Position numbers and translations under genes: made by a program. Positions 41,789 through 49,778 of a stretch of DNA of 64,000 bases are shown in pieces. Source of the stretch: a bacterium (GTDB lineage: Bacteria; 4484-113; JAFGCY01); NCBI GenBank assembly GCA_020849855.1, contig JADZFO010000052.1, positions 12,823 to 76,822 of the forward strand. Reading direction: 5' to 3'. How positions within the stretch are numbered: position 1 is the first letter of the stretch; each line of letters begins with the position of its first letter. The notes below the pieces were generated by a model that worked only from the letters and a program-made list of their open reading frames with translations, was not told the origin of the DNA and searched no databases.

Positions 41789-43153
41789 CTAGCGCTTCTT
41801 CTTGCGCGCCTTGGCCTTGGCCTTGGTGGGATGCGACTGCGCCATCCCGGCCGCGCCCGGCGTGCGCCGGAGCAGGTTGGAGGTCATCGTCTGCATCTGA
41901 CGGAAGTGCTCGATGAAACGGTTGATCTCCTGCACGCTGGTGCCCGCGCCCTTGGCGATGCGCTGGCGCCGCGAGGAGTTCAGCAACTTGGGCTCGTGGC
42001 GCTCTTCGGGGGTCATCGAGAAGACGATGGCCTCAAAGCGCTTCAGCTCGTTCTGTCCGGCTTCCAGCGCTTCATCCGTCACCCGCAGGCCCGGGATGAA
42101 GTTCAGCAGCTGGCGCATGGATCCCATGCGGCGCATCTGCTTAAGCGCCGTGATGAAGTCCTCAAGGTCGAAGTTCTTCTGCTTGCGCAGCTTCTTTTCG
42201 AGCTTCTCGGCCTCGTCCATGTCGAGGGTCTCGGCCACGCGCTCGACCAGGGACACCACATCACCGCGGCCCAGGATACGGCCGGCCACGCGCTCGGGGT
42301 GGAAGTACTCCAGGGCGTCCAGCTTCTCGCCGGTACCGACAAGTCGGATCGGTTTGCCGGTGACAGCGCGCATCGAAAGCGCGGCACCGCCGCGGGCATC
42401 GCCGTCGAACTTGGTCAGCACCAGGCCGGTAATGCCAAGCGCCTCGTCAAAGCGCTGCGCGGTGGACAGGGCGTCCTGGCCGGTCATGCTGTCCAGCACC
42501 AGCAGGATCTCGTTGGGCTTGATCGCTGCCTTGACCTGCTTGAGTTCATCCATCAGCGCTTCGTCAATCGCCAGGCGTCCGGCGGTATCGACGATCACAG
42601 GTGTCAGTCCGTCCTTGGCGCCCTGGGCCACGCCAGCGGCCGCCAGCTTGACCGGGTCCATCGCGCTGTCGTGGAAGACCTGGGCGTCCACCTGCTTGCC
42701 AAGCACCTTGAGCTGCTCGGCCGCCGCCGGACGGGTCAGGTCGTCGGCGACCAGCAGGGGCCGGCGGCCCTCGCTTTTCAGGCGCATGGCAATCTTGCCG
42801 GCGGTGGTCGTCTTGCCCGAACCCTGCAGGCCGACCAGCATGATCACATGCTGTCCGGTGCCGATCTGGAACTTCGGGTCGAAGTCCGCACCGCCCAGCA
42901 TCTCCACCAGCTCGTCATAGACGATCTTGGTCAGCATCTGCAGCGGCGTGATCGTGGCCAGGATGTTGGCGCCGAGGGCCTTCTCCTTCACGTGGGCGAC
43001 AAAGTCGCGCACGACGTTCAGGTTGACGTCAGCCTCGAGCAGAGCCAGGCGCAGTTCGCGCAGGCCCTCGTCAACATCCTGCTCGGTCAGAGCGCTGTGC
43101 GTCGATAGCCGCGTCAGCGCTTTGCCGATTCTGTCAGTCAGGGTCTCGAACAT
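41789..43153 (-). CDS. ffh: Signal recognition particle GTPase Ffh
   Basis: 454 residues, the usual length. Ffh binds 4.5S RNA and signal peptides and delivers ribosomes to FtsY. N-domain helices (LTDRIGKALTRLSTHSALTE) precede the G domain: G1 VGLQGSGKTTTAGKIA, DTAGRLAIDE (G3), LVLTKFDGDARGG (G4) and the closing GTGEKLDAL. The C-terminal M domain has the Met-rich, RNA-binding part (RRQRIAKGAGTSVQEINRFIEHF, MRRMGSMRQLLNFIPGL) and a basic tail (KAKAKARKKKR). TATAAT lies 9 bases before the ATG. It is divergent from the lipoprotein gene at 43204, with only 50 bases between the start codons. Confidence 0.95.
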   Translation of the reverse strand: MFETLTDRIGKALTRLSTHSALTEQDVDEGLRELRLALLEADVNLNVVRDFVAHVKEKALGANILATITPLQMLTKIVYDELVEMLGGADFDPKFQIGTGQHVIMLVGLQGSGKTTTAGKIAMRLKSEGRRPLLVADDLTRPAAAEQLKVLGKQVDAQVFHDSAMDPVKLAAAGVAQGAKDGLTPVIVDTAGRLAIDEALMDELKQVKAAIKPNEILLVLDSMTGQDALSTAQRFDEALGITGLVLTKFDGDARGGAALSMRAVTGKPIRLVGTGEKLDALEYFHPERVAGRILGRGDVVSLVERVAETLDMDEAEKLEKKLRKQKNFDLEDFITALKQMRRMGSMRQLLNFIPGLRVTDEALEAGQNELKRFEAIVFSMTPEERHEPKLLNSSRRQRIAKGAGTSVQEINRFIEHFRQMQTMTSNLLRRTPGAAGMAQSHPTKAKAKARKKKR

Positions 43154-43162
43154 GGGACGGAG

Positions 43163-43168
43163 ATTATA
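43163..43168 (-). promoter_or_regulatory. -10 box (TATAAT) of ffh, 9 bases before the ATG
   Basis: Consensus TATAAT. A leader of two to three bases at most is possible. It faces the -10 box of the divergent lipoprotein gene (43192-43197), so the -35 regions of the two promoters overlap the opposite -10 boxes. Confidence 0.55.
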
Positions 43169-43191
43169 GGAGAAGGCAGGCCAGCAATTGC

Positions 43192-43197
43192 TAGAAT
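43192..43197 (+). promoter_or_regulatory. -10 box (TAGAAT) 6 bases before ATG 43204
   Basis: TAGAAT, six bases, ATG. Leaderless-type arrangement, back to back with the ffh promoter. Confidence 0.5.
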
Positions 43198-43203
43198 CCA
43201 GCC

Positions 43204-43797
43204 ATGCTTAGCTTCAAGTTTCCTAAGGGCCTTTGGATCGGCCTGTGCGCAGCCCTGCTGCTGCTCTCGCTTTGCGCCTGCAACTCAGGCGGCAAGGCGC
43301 GCGTGGATGGCGACACGGTCTATCTGCCAACCAGCTCGATGATCGTGCGCATGGGCGAATCGATGGCCGGCGACCCGCCAGGCTACAAGAAGTTCGATGG
43401 GGCCTACCCTTCCGACTGGCCGCGCGATTTCAAGCTGCCCGAGAACACGCACGTGCAGGAGGGCTACAAAGTGGAGCTGCGCGAACCGGGCATGAACGAG
43501 CTGTCCAGCCCAGGCACCAAGCGCTGCATGTTGACGGCCATCGCTCCCGGTAGCCCTGAGACGCTGCTGGCCCACTTCCGCAGCGAGATTGAGAAGCAGG
43601 GTCTGAAGGTGGAGAAGGACCAGGCCAGCGGTGAAGTGGAGTCGCCGCCCTTCGGCACCTCGCCGGGCGTGCATGACCTGAACAGTGATTTCCAGTATGA
43701 GAAGAAACTGCAGACTGTGAATGTGAAGGTGATGCTGGATACGGACCTGGATGGCTGGGTGCTGTATACCGTCAACATGACAGTGAAGTCCTCATAG
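43204..43797 (+). CDS. Lipoprotein with WP-LP domain
   Basis: 197 residues, lipobox LLLSLCAC. The mature part starts KARVDGDTVYLP and contains a domain with the pattern FDG.YP.DWP..F.LPE followed by strands, then a helix (SPETLLAHFRSEIEKQGLKV) and a long C-terminal hairpin (LQTVNVKVMLDTDLDGWVLYT). The FDGxYPxxWP signature and the following SP..L.AHFR-like helix recur in the gene at 52223-53203 and, weaker, at 53293-53874, so three genes here share this domain. Function unknown; the domain resembles proteins that begin with 'DFPLPPGA'-type motifs and a small alpha-beta sandwich. Confidence 0.75.
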   Translation: MLSFKFPKGLWIGLCAALLLLSLCACNSGGKARVDGDTVYLPTSSMIVRMGESMAGDPPGYKKFDGAYPSDWPRDFKLPENTHVQEGYKVELREPGMNELSSPGTKRCMLTAIAPGSPETLLAHFRSEIEKQGLKVEKDQASGEVESPPFGTSPGVHDLNSDFQYEKKLQTVNVKVMLDTDLDGWVLYTVNMTVKSS

Positions 43798-43845
43798 CTC
43801 AGCCGGAACAAGAAGGCTGCTGCCTGGGTCGCTAGACCCAGCCTG

Positions 43846-43933
43846 AAAAACAGATGCCGCTGCCCTGGGCGGGGCAGCGGCATATCAGCACGAATCAGAC
43901 CAGTTTGCTTCTTCAGTCGGGGACGCACCCCAC
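43846..43933 (-). ncRNA. Predicted small RNA, about 88 nt
   Basis: Starts 7 bases after a consensus promoter (TTGACG-N16-TATAAT) and ends in a terminator. The terminator is a 12-bp perfect stem (43854-43865 with 43872-43883, loop of 6) followed on the minus strand by CTGTTTTTC. Between them no reading frame longer than a few codons fits the terminator. No similarity to 4.5S, 6S or tmRNA is visible. It lies convergent to the end of the lipoprotein gene at 43797. Confidence 0.55.
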
Positions 43934-43939
43934 AACCAG

Positions 43940-43967
43940 ATTATAACCTTCCGGACGCAAGCGTCAA
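43940..43967 (-). promoter_or_regulatory. Sigma-70 promoter TTGACG-N16-TATAAT
   Basis: TTGACG at 43962-43967 and TATAAT at 43940-43945 on the minus strand, 16 bases apart. It is the best-matching full promoter in the window and faces only the predicted small RNA. Confidence 0.7.
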
Positions 43968-43973
43968 GCCGCT

Positions 43974-43988
43974 AAAGATTAAATCTTT
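43974..43988. promoter_or_regulatory. 15-bp perfect palindrome upstream of the small-RNA promoter
   Basis: AAAGATTAAATCTTT, centred about 48 bases upstream of the predicted start. It could be an operator or an UP-element; it does not recur elsewhere in the window as far as I can see. Confidence 0.4.
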
Positions 43989-44219
43989 TGGCCCGCGCTC
44001 CTGACAAAGGACGGCCGGCGCGCCCGGCGGTTACAAAGCTGCGGCGCTGGCCGGGCCCCCCGGGAAAGATCGCGCTCTCAAAGCTGCCCGGCAAGGAATC
44101 CTCAGGTAACATTATTATGTCCCACAGCGCTTTTGCGCCGGCTGTTTAACAGGCTTTGGACGGTCGGCGAATAGCTTAATTGTGGTCATCTGGCGCACTC
44201 TCTGCCGGAAGGTCAACGA

Positions 44220-45395
44220 ATGGATAGTCGTATTCGCGAGCTGGAACAGTGGCTGGCCGAGGCAAAACGCGACCTCGGTGAATGCGGCCAGGAGGCGTAC
44301 CTCCAGAAGCTCTATCTCCTGGATGCCGAGATCCGAGCCGTGATCAAGGCGAACGGGGCGCATGCCGGTATGGATTCCCCAAGCCGTGCCGGCGGGCTAG
44401 TGCGGGGCCATGCCCCGGCGCAGCGCGGCGTGCCGGCAACCAGGAAGATGGCGTGGGCGCTTGGCGTCTCTGGAGTGGCACTGCTGGCCGCCGCCACTGT
44501 TACGATGAGCTTGCCGGCCCTGCAGTCCGGCAGCAGTCTGCTCGCGCGCAATTTCAGCCTCTCCGGCTTCAACACAGCAAATTCCGGCCAGCCGCAGGCG
44601 GATTCAGATCCGCTGACCGCTGGCCAGTCCTCCACAACTCCTCCTGCCGGGTTCGTCCCGGCATCGATACCCGGCGAGGAGATCCTCCCCGCCGACTGGA
44701 CCCCGGGCTCGGATGAGCTGATGTCTGGAATGCTGCTTGCAGATTCCCAGCTCAGCGCAGACGACGCCAGCATTCTTGCCGGACCGGTTGTGGATACACA
44801 TTCCGTTCCGGCAAGGATGGGGGTAATGCGCCCGCAGCAGGGCGGCCTGAGCAGCCGTCAGCTGGGGGCCATCATGGCTTCACAGCCGGCGACCCTGCCG
44901 CATGAAGAGACCCGGACCGAAGCCAGCGTCCCGGTGCGCAGCGCATCTGGCCCGGATGCCAACCAGGCGATCGATGTGATGATGGCCGGCCTTGGCAGCA
45001 GCGCTGGTAATCCCGCCGCCTCGACGGGCCGCAGTCCGGCGGCGGCTGACAGCGGCAAGCTGGCGGGCGACTCGCGCGGCGAGATGATGACCCTGCATGG
45101 CGAGGTGCCGATCAGCCGCGGTGGCGGTCTGGGCGAGCGGGCCATCGGCCGCTGGAACTTCGATTCCAGCAACTTCATGGTGCCGGTGGATTACCAGCCC
45201 ACGGATACAGCTTCGATCCAGAAGAACAAACGCAGCAAGAAGAACAAGCAGAAGGCTCAGAGCGCCGGTGGGGCAAAGCCGGCCGAGCCTGTCCGCGAGA
45301 CGCGCCCTGGTGACGCCGAGGAAATCAAGGTGTCCAGCGAGGGCGATAAGGGCTCCAGTGAACTTGAACAGGGAGCCGAAGGAGCAGAGTCCTAG
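44220..45395 (+). CDS. Single-pass membrane protein of unknown function
   Basis: 391 residues. A short cytoplasmic coiled region (MDSRIRELEQWLAEAKRDL, then YLLDAEIRAVIKANG), one membrane segment at about 76-96 (MAWALGVSGVALLAAATVTMS) and a long Ser/Gly/Ala-rich periplasmic part with little regular structure. The C-terminus has a KNKRSKKNKQK basic cluster and an acidic end. GGAAGG precedes the ATG at 44220. It ends 43 bases before the BamA-like gene, so it may be an accessory of outer-membrane assembly, but no known Bam lipoprotein (BamB, C, D, E) is recognised. Confidence 0.65.
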   Translation: MDSRIRELEQWLAEAKRDLGECGQEAYLQKLYLLDAEIRAVIKANGAHAGMDSPSRAGGLVRGHAPAQRGVPATRKMAWALGVSGVALLAAATVTMSLPALQSGSSLLARNFSLSGFNTANSGQPQADSDPLTAGQSSTTPPAGFVPASIPGEEILPADWTPGSDELMSGMLLADSQLSADDASILAGPVVDTHSVPARMGVMRPQQGGLSSRQLGAIMASQPATLPHEETRTEASVPVRSASGPDANQAIDVMMAGLGSSAGNPAASTGRSPAAADSGKLAGDSRGEMMTLHGEVPISRGGGLGERAIGRWNFDSSNFMVPVDYQPTDTASIQKNKRSKKNKQKAQSAGGAKPAEPVRETRPGDAEEIKVSSEGDKGSSELEQGAEGAES

Positions 45396-45438
45396 CAAAG
45401 CCCTGGACTCAGCGCAAATCCAGCATAAGGCGGAAGGG

Positions 45439-47484
45439 ATGAAAGGCAAGAACAACAGGATAGGCACGTACCAGATCACACTGTTGATAACGTGTGCTTT
45501 GCTGTTCACGCTTGTTCACGGAACAGCGCTGGCCAGCGGTGACAGCACGGAAGTGCAGCCCGCGCCCGCGCCTCCGGCAAGCACGGCGGAGACGCCGGCG
45601 AGCACACCCTCGGGCCCGAGCATGGCCGAGATGGTGCGTCCGCCGCTGTCCAGCCAGGACATCAAGCCCGCGCCAGCGGAGACAGAAGACCACGGCGTGC
45701 TGGTCGAGACCGGCAACCCGGATGAAGTGGTCAAGGTCGCCGCCCTGGACAGCCAGCCCTTCAGCAGCACCCTGCTGGTCAACCAGCAGGACGGCGGCAT
45801 CGAGATCCGCAGCATCACCATCGAGGGCCTGCAGCGCCTGGACCAGAGTGTGGTCCTGACCGCGCTGACCATCAAGGCCGGCGATGTGATCGTGGGTAAC
45901 GTGACCGCCAAGCTCAACGAGACCGCCGACGCCCTTTACAACAGCGGCTGGTTCCGTGGCCGTCCTGAGCTGGAGCTGGACAGCAGCGAGAGCGGCGGTG
46001 CGATCCTGCGCGTTGTGGTGCAGGAGAACCCGGGCTATGCCGGCGTGCGCATCACTGGCAACACGATCTACACCACCGAGCGACTGGTCCAGGAGATCGA
46101 AGGCGCGCCGGGCAGCGACAACAGCGCGATGATGAAGCGCGGCGAGGTGATCAACGCCAAGAAGCTGGTTGCCGCGCTGGACCGCGTGCTGGCGGTCTAC
46201 CATGCCGGCGGTTATATCGGCGCCTCCTACCAGGACTGGTCCTACCGCCTGGTCCCGCCGGATGAAGGCGTGGTGGAGATCATCCTCACCGAGGGCATCA
46301 TTGAGGAGATCATCGTCACCGGCAACGACAAGACCAAGCAGAGCGTCATCGACAGCCAGATCACACATATGAGCCCGGGTCAGGTGCTGACGCGCTATGA
46401 CCTGGAGCAGGACGTCAACGACATTTACAACACCGGCCTCTTTGAGGCGGTGAACCCCGAGCTGGAGCCTTCGCTGGTCGAAGGCCAGGTGAAGGTGGTC
46501 ATCTCGGTTGAAGAGGCCCCGACCGGCCAGGCCGGCATCGGCCTGGGCTACTCCACGGTCAACGGCCTGCAGGGCACCCTGAGCTACAGCGAAAAGAACC
46601 TCTTTGGTTCGGGCAAGCAGCTCGCCGCCCAGCTGATCTTCTCCGGCCGCGAGCCCGGCTATCAGGTCAGCTTCTCCGACCCCTACTTTACCGAGAACTC
46701 ATTCTGGAGCATCGGCGCCTTCAACCTGCATGACCGCCAGCAGCGCTTCCCCTCCTCGCCCTACGAAAGCGAGCTGGAGATCGACACCCGCGGCTTCACC
46801 GGCGGCTACGGCCGGCGCCTGAGCGACACGGATACCTGGCAGGCCAACTTCAGCGTCACCGACTATGACTACGACATCCGCAAGGGTGACCCCTTCCGCG
46901 GCCTGACCCCGCGCCAGCGCGCCCGCCTCAGCGCCTCCGGCGAGACGCGCAAGCTGGGCACGAACTACACCCACGACACCCGCGACAACGTCTTTGAGAC
47001 CACCGAGGGCGTCTATGCCTCCGGCACCGCGGAGTTCGCGGGCTTCGGCGGCGACTTCAACTTCAACAAGTACACCCTGGAAGGCCGCGAGTTCATGGGC
47101 TTCGGCCCCGGCGTGCTGGGCTTCCGCCAGCGCCTGGGCTTCAGCACCGGTGACCTGCCGATCTATGAGGAGTACCGCCTCGGCGGCGTGAACTCCATCC
47201 GCGGCGTCTCCGAGGACCTGCTGACCGGCAGCCACTCGATGCTGAGCAACGTGGAGTACCGCTACCGCATCAGCGACATGTTCGGCGTGGTGGGCTTCCT
47301 GGACTATGGCGCGGCGGGCGAGAGCTTCAGCGACATGGACAACGCGGCCGGCGCGGGCATCGGTGCCCGTATCAAGCTGCGGGCGCTGGGCATAGGCTCG
47401 GTGCGCCTGGACTATGGCTGGGAGCTGGCCGGCGAAACCGGCACCAATAACCGCTTCCACTTCTTCCTCGGCGAAATGTTCTAA
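45439..47484 (+). CDS. bamA: BamA/Omp85-type outer-membrane assembly factor
   Basis: 681 residues from the ATG at 45439 (GGAAGG site); the frame further upstream overlaps the previous gene and is false. A signal peptide (MKGKNNRIGTYQITLLIT...ALA) and an Ala/Pro-rich linker are followed by POTRA domains, from IEIRSITIEGLQRLDQSVVL through VRITGNTIYTTERLVQE to EIIVTGNDKTKQSVIDSQI. The C-terminal 300 residues are the beta-barrel (TGQAGIGLGYSTVNGLQG, YTHDTRDNVFETTEGVY, ending in the aromatic FLGEMF). The barrel VRIDYGW-like strand VRLDYGWELAG and the RLGGVNSIRG motif of loop 6 are present. BamA folds barrel proteins into the outer membrane; three POTRAs are seen rather than the five of Escherichia coli. 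Confidence 0.88.
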   Translation: MKGKNNRIGTYQITLLITCALLFTLVHGTALASGDSTEVQPAPAPPASTAETPASTPSGPSMAEMVRPPLSSQDIKPAPAETEDHGVLVETGNPDEVVKVAALDSQPFSSTLLVNQQDGGIEIRSITIEGLQRLDQSVVLTALTIKAGDVIVGNVTAKLNETADALYNSGWFRGRPELELDSSESGGAILRVVVQENPGYAGVRITGNTIYTTERLVQEIEGAPGSDNSAMMKRGEVINAKKLVAALDRVLAVYHAGGYIGASYQDWSYRLVPPDEGVVEIILTEGIIEEIIVTGNDKTKQSVIDSQITHMSPGQVLTRYDLEQDVNDIYNTGLFEAVNPELEPSLVEGQVKVVISVEEAPTGQAGIGLGYSTVNGLQGTLSYSEKNLFGSGKQLAAQLIFSGREPGYQVSFSDPYFTENSFWSIGAFNLHDRQQRFPSSPYESELEIDTRGFTGGYGRRLSDTDTWQANFSVTDYDYDIRKGDPFRGLTPRQRARLSASGETRKLGTNYTHDTRDNVFETTEGVYASGTAEFAGFGGDFNFNKYTLEGREFMGFGPGVLGFRQRLGFSTGDLPIYEEYRLGGVNSIRGVSEDLLTGSHSMLSNVEYRYRISDMFGVVGFLDYGAAGESFSDMDNAAGAGIGARIKLRALGIGSVRLDYGWELAGETGTNNRFHFFLGEMF

Positions 47485-47549
47485 TAGCGCCGCCCTCAGT
47501 GGCGGCGGATGGGGCGGACAGGCTTGTCCGCGCAATATTGGATCAAGCA

Positions 47550-47580
47550 GGGCCGCAGCAATGCGGCCCTTTGCTTTTGT
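47550..47580 (+). terminator. Terminator after the bamA gene
   Basis: Stem GGGCCGCA (47550-47557) with TGCGGCCC (47562-47569), loop GCAA, then TTTGCTTTTGT. An 18-bp palindrome (47514-47531, GCGGACA-GGCT-TGTCCGC) lies just before it. Confidence 0.8.
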
Positions 47581-47687
47581 GTATTCACCATTTGATAACA
47601 ATTTCAAGTGCTGCATTCCTGCTGAAGCCTGATAAAATAAGGGCCCACGCGCCCTTGCGGGGCGCAGATCATCCAGGCGGAAGGGGC

Positions 47688-48818
47688 ATGGCAACACTGG
47701 GTCAGCTGGCGGAGCTTGTTGGCGGGACATTGCGGGGCAATGCAGAGCTGAGCATCAACGGATTCTGCAGCCTCGAAAACCCCAGCCCGGGCTGTATCGC
47801 CTATCTGGAGCGCGGCAAGGACAGCGCCAAGCTGTCGGACATCATGCTGGGCGCCCTGCTGACCACTGACAACCTGGCCCACCTCTTCCCGGACGTGATC
47901 ATCGTCGGCAACCCGCGCCTGGCCTTTGTGGACATCATGGACCACTTCCTGGCGCAGCAGGGGCCGCAGCGCCCACCCGCCGGGATCCACGAGACCGCCG
48001 TGGTGGACAGCAGCGCGCAGATCGACCCCAGCGCCAGTGTTGGCCCCAACGCCGTCATCATGGGCGGCTGCAAGGTCGGCGCGAACAGCATCATCGGCGC
48101 CGGGGCCTACCTGGGCCGCGATGTCAGCGTTGGCGATGACTGCTTCCTGCATGCCAATGTCAGCGTCTACAGCCGCACCCTGATCGGCAACAAGGTTGAG
48201 ATCAATGCCGGCGCCGTGATCGGCAGCCCGGGCTTCGGCTATGTGGCCACCAAGGAAGGGCACAAGGACTTCCCGCAGGTCGGCCGGGTGGTGATCGAGG
48301 ACAACGTGCGCATCGGCGCCAACTGCTGCATCGACCGCGGGGCCCTGGACGAGACGGTGATCCACACCGGCACCAAGGTGGACAACCTGGTGCAGATCGC
48401 CCATGGCGTGCGCGTCGGCAGCCACAGCATCGTGGCGGCCCAGACCGGCATCTCCGGCGGCACGCGCATCGGCAACTGGTGCGTCATCGGCGGCCAAGCC
48501 GGCTTCCAGGGGCACATCAGCGTCGGTGACCAGAGCATCGTCGCGGCCCAGAGCGGCGTCTTCAGCGACCTGCCCTTCCAGAGCAAGGTCTCGGGCTATC
48601 CGGCCAAGCCGCATGCCCAGAGCCTCAAGGTCCTGGCCCTGACCTTCAAGCTGCCTGAGCTGATGGAGAAGCTCAAGAGCCAGGAGATCGAGCTGGAGAT
48701 GATGCGCGGCGAGCTGCAGGCCCTCAGCCGCCGTCTGCGCGACCTGGAAGGCGGCAACGGCCCGGGCAGCAAGGCCCCCGGCGGCGGCGCCGGGATCACG
48801 CCCAAGGGCCAGGCTTAG
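47688..48818 (+). CDS. lpxD: UDP-3-O-acylglucosamine N-acyltransferase LpxD
   Basis: 376 residues from the ATG at 47688 (GGAAGGGG site); the longer frame upstream is not protein-like. The N-terminal uridine-binding domain (MATLGQLAELVGGTLRGN...SLENPSPGCIAYLE) is followed by the left-handed beta-helix of hexapeptide repeats (VDSSAQIDPSASVGPNAVIM, VGANSIIGAGAYLGRDVSVG) with the catalytic His in VDNLVQIAHGVRVG. A C-terminal helical part with charged residues closes it. LpxD adds the N-linked acyl chain in lipid A synthesis. Its place after bamA is a common gene order (usually with ompH between), and it shows that this organism makes LPS. Confidence 0.9.
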   Translation: MATLGQLAELVGGTLRGNAELSINGFCSLENPSPGCIAYLERGKDSAKLSDIMLGALLTTDNLAHLFPDVIIVGNPRLAFVDIMDHFLAQQGPQRPPAGIHETAVVDSSAQIDPSASVGPNAVIMGGCKVGANSIIGAGAYLGRDVSVGDDCFLHANVSVYSRTLIGNKVEINAGAVIGSPGFGYVATKEGHKDFPQVGRVVIEDNVRIGANCCIDRGALDETVIHTGTKVDNLVQIAHGVRVGSHSIVAAQTGISGGTRIGNWCVIGGQAGFQGHISVGDQSIVAAQSGVFSDLPFQSKVSGYPAKPHAQSLKVLALTFKLPELMEKLKSQEIELEMMRGELQALSRRLRDLEGGNGPGSKAPGGGAGITPKGQA

Positions 48819-49290
48819 CCCGGGGCGCGGCCGCGCCGGCGCTGCCAGTCTCCGGCAGCCTTCCCTGCTCATGCCTCATTGGCACAGTCTTTCAAGTTTC
48901 CATTCGCCTCGCGGCCGGCGCATTTCTGCGCCCTGGCACGCCCGGCACGGGCCCGGTTTTAACCTGCAGGCCCGGATTTCAACGTGAGAAGCCTCTTGTC
49001 AGCCGCCGCTTTAACCTTCGACCCCTGAAAACAACCGGGAAAGGGCAGTTTTCAAACACGACTTCGTTCATCAAAAGTGTTTTGCGTTTGCTGCCGGGAA
49101 GGGAAAACCAGCATGAAACAGGGCCGCGGCACTGGCCCCTGCGCCATACGCATTCAAGTGTCCAGGCTGCATGTTCCTGAGTCAGCATTCGCCCCCTTGC
49201 AGATACCACACCAGACTTGCTTTTATCTTGCCTGAAAGGCAGCGTTGTCACTGGCGCTGCACAAGTGAGCCACAGACAGAGATGTATCCA

Positions 49291-49406
49291 ACCACCAAAA
49301 CACCAAAGCACCAGAGGGGGGAGATAACGCCTATGCAATCCGGGTGGGCGGGAGTCGAACCTAAATCGGGGGAAGTCCAAGGGTTTTCTTTGGTGCTTTT
49401 GTGGTG
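49291..49406. repeat. Imperfect inverted-repeat element, about 115 bp
   Basis: Left arm 49291-49312 (ACCACCAAAACACCAAAG) and right arm 49386-49406 (CTTTGGTGCTTTTGTGGTG) pair imperfectly with one small bulge. No reading frame inside. It resembles the inverted element upstream of hicB in size but not in sequence. Confidence 0.45.
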
Positions 49407-49485
49407 ATTCGGTTTTCAAATGCAGGAGCACGAAACTGGAATGGGAGCGAGACAAGTTCCGTGGTGAGCCAGACGCCAGACCGTG

Positions 49486-49746
49486 GCCGGCGCTCCGGGG
49501 GGCGGGTGAGGACAAGCCCCACCCCTGCGGGTAGTGGCAGGTCTCTGCAAAAGAAGATGCCGGCTATAGCCGGCGCTCCGGGGGGCGGGTGAGGACAAGC
49601 CCCACCCCTGCGGGTAGTGGCAGGTTTCTGCAAAAGAAGATGCCGGCTAAAGCCGGCGCTCCGGGGGGCGGGTGGGGACAAGCCCCACCCCTGCGGGTAG
49701 TGGCAGGTCTCTGCAAAAGAAGATGCCGGCTAAAGCCGGCGCTCCA
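49486..49746. repeat. Three 83-bp direct tandem repeats plus a partial unit
   Basis: Units start at 49486, 49569 and 49652 (period exactly 83), with a partial fourth from 49735. Each holds GGCGGGTGAGGACAAGCCCC, a CTCTGCAAAAGAAGATGCC stretch and a small GCCGGC-TATA/TAAA-GCCGGC hairpin. Only a few bases differ between units. The core matches the REP-like palindrome at 18594-18612. Confidence 0.85.
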
Positions 49747-49778
49747 GTTTTGCCTGCCCGGCGCTTACTGCGCCGCGA

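Larger units (their letters stand above)
43798..44219. other. Gene-free stretch with small-RNA promoter and hairpins
   Basis: 422 bases without a plausible gene. It includes hairpins at 43822-43840 and 43854-43883, a minus-strand promoter at 43940-43967 and a 15-bp palindrome at 43974-43988. The remainder to 44219 has the ribosome site (GGAAGG) of the 44220 gene and nothing else I can name. Confidence 0.6.
48819..49778. other. 960-base gene-free stretch with repeats
   Basis: Open frames here cross repeats on both strands and lack protein character. Contents: about 470 bases of unremarkable sequence (48819-49290), an inverted-repeat element (49291-49406) and three 83-bp direct repeats (49486-49746). 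Nothing else can be named. Confidence 0.7.

Noticed and set aside
41831-43108. Plus-strand frame of 425 codons opposite ffh
   Set aside because: Shadow of Ffh; no motif and no ribosome site.
43854-43883. Hairpin as the terminator of the plus-strand lipoprotein gene (43204-43797)
   Set aside because: On the plus strand no T tract follows; the T tract is on the minus side, where it fits the small RNA.
43946-43960. 4.5S SRP RNA near ffh (GTCCGGAAGG on the minus strand)
   Set aside because: The word lies in the promoter spacer and the flanks cannot form the SRP RNA domain IV stem.
45097-45438. Longer N-terminus of the BamA-like protein
   Set aside because: This part overlaps the previous gene in another frame; the ATG at 45439 has a ribosome site and a signal peptide.
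49325-49375. tRNA gene (GGTTCGACTCCCGC-like word on the minus strand)
   Set aside because: Only a T-loop-like word is present; neither acceptor, D nor anticodon arms can be folded around it.
48979-49598. Several frames (60-178 codons) in the gene-free stretch
   Set aside because: They are made of repeat units (SSPAPRSAG, HPPPGAPA) and run through the inverted repeat; no protein-like pattern is conserved.
49486-49746. CRISPR array
   Set aside because: The whole 83-bp period is repeated with no variable spacers and there are no cas genes.
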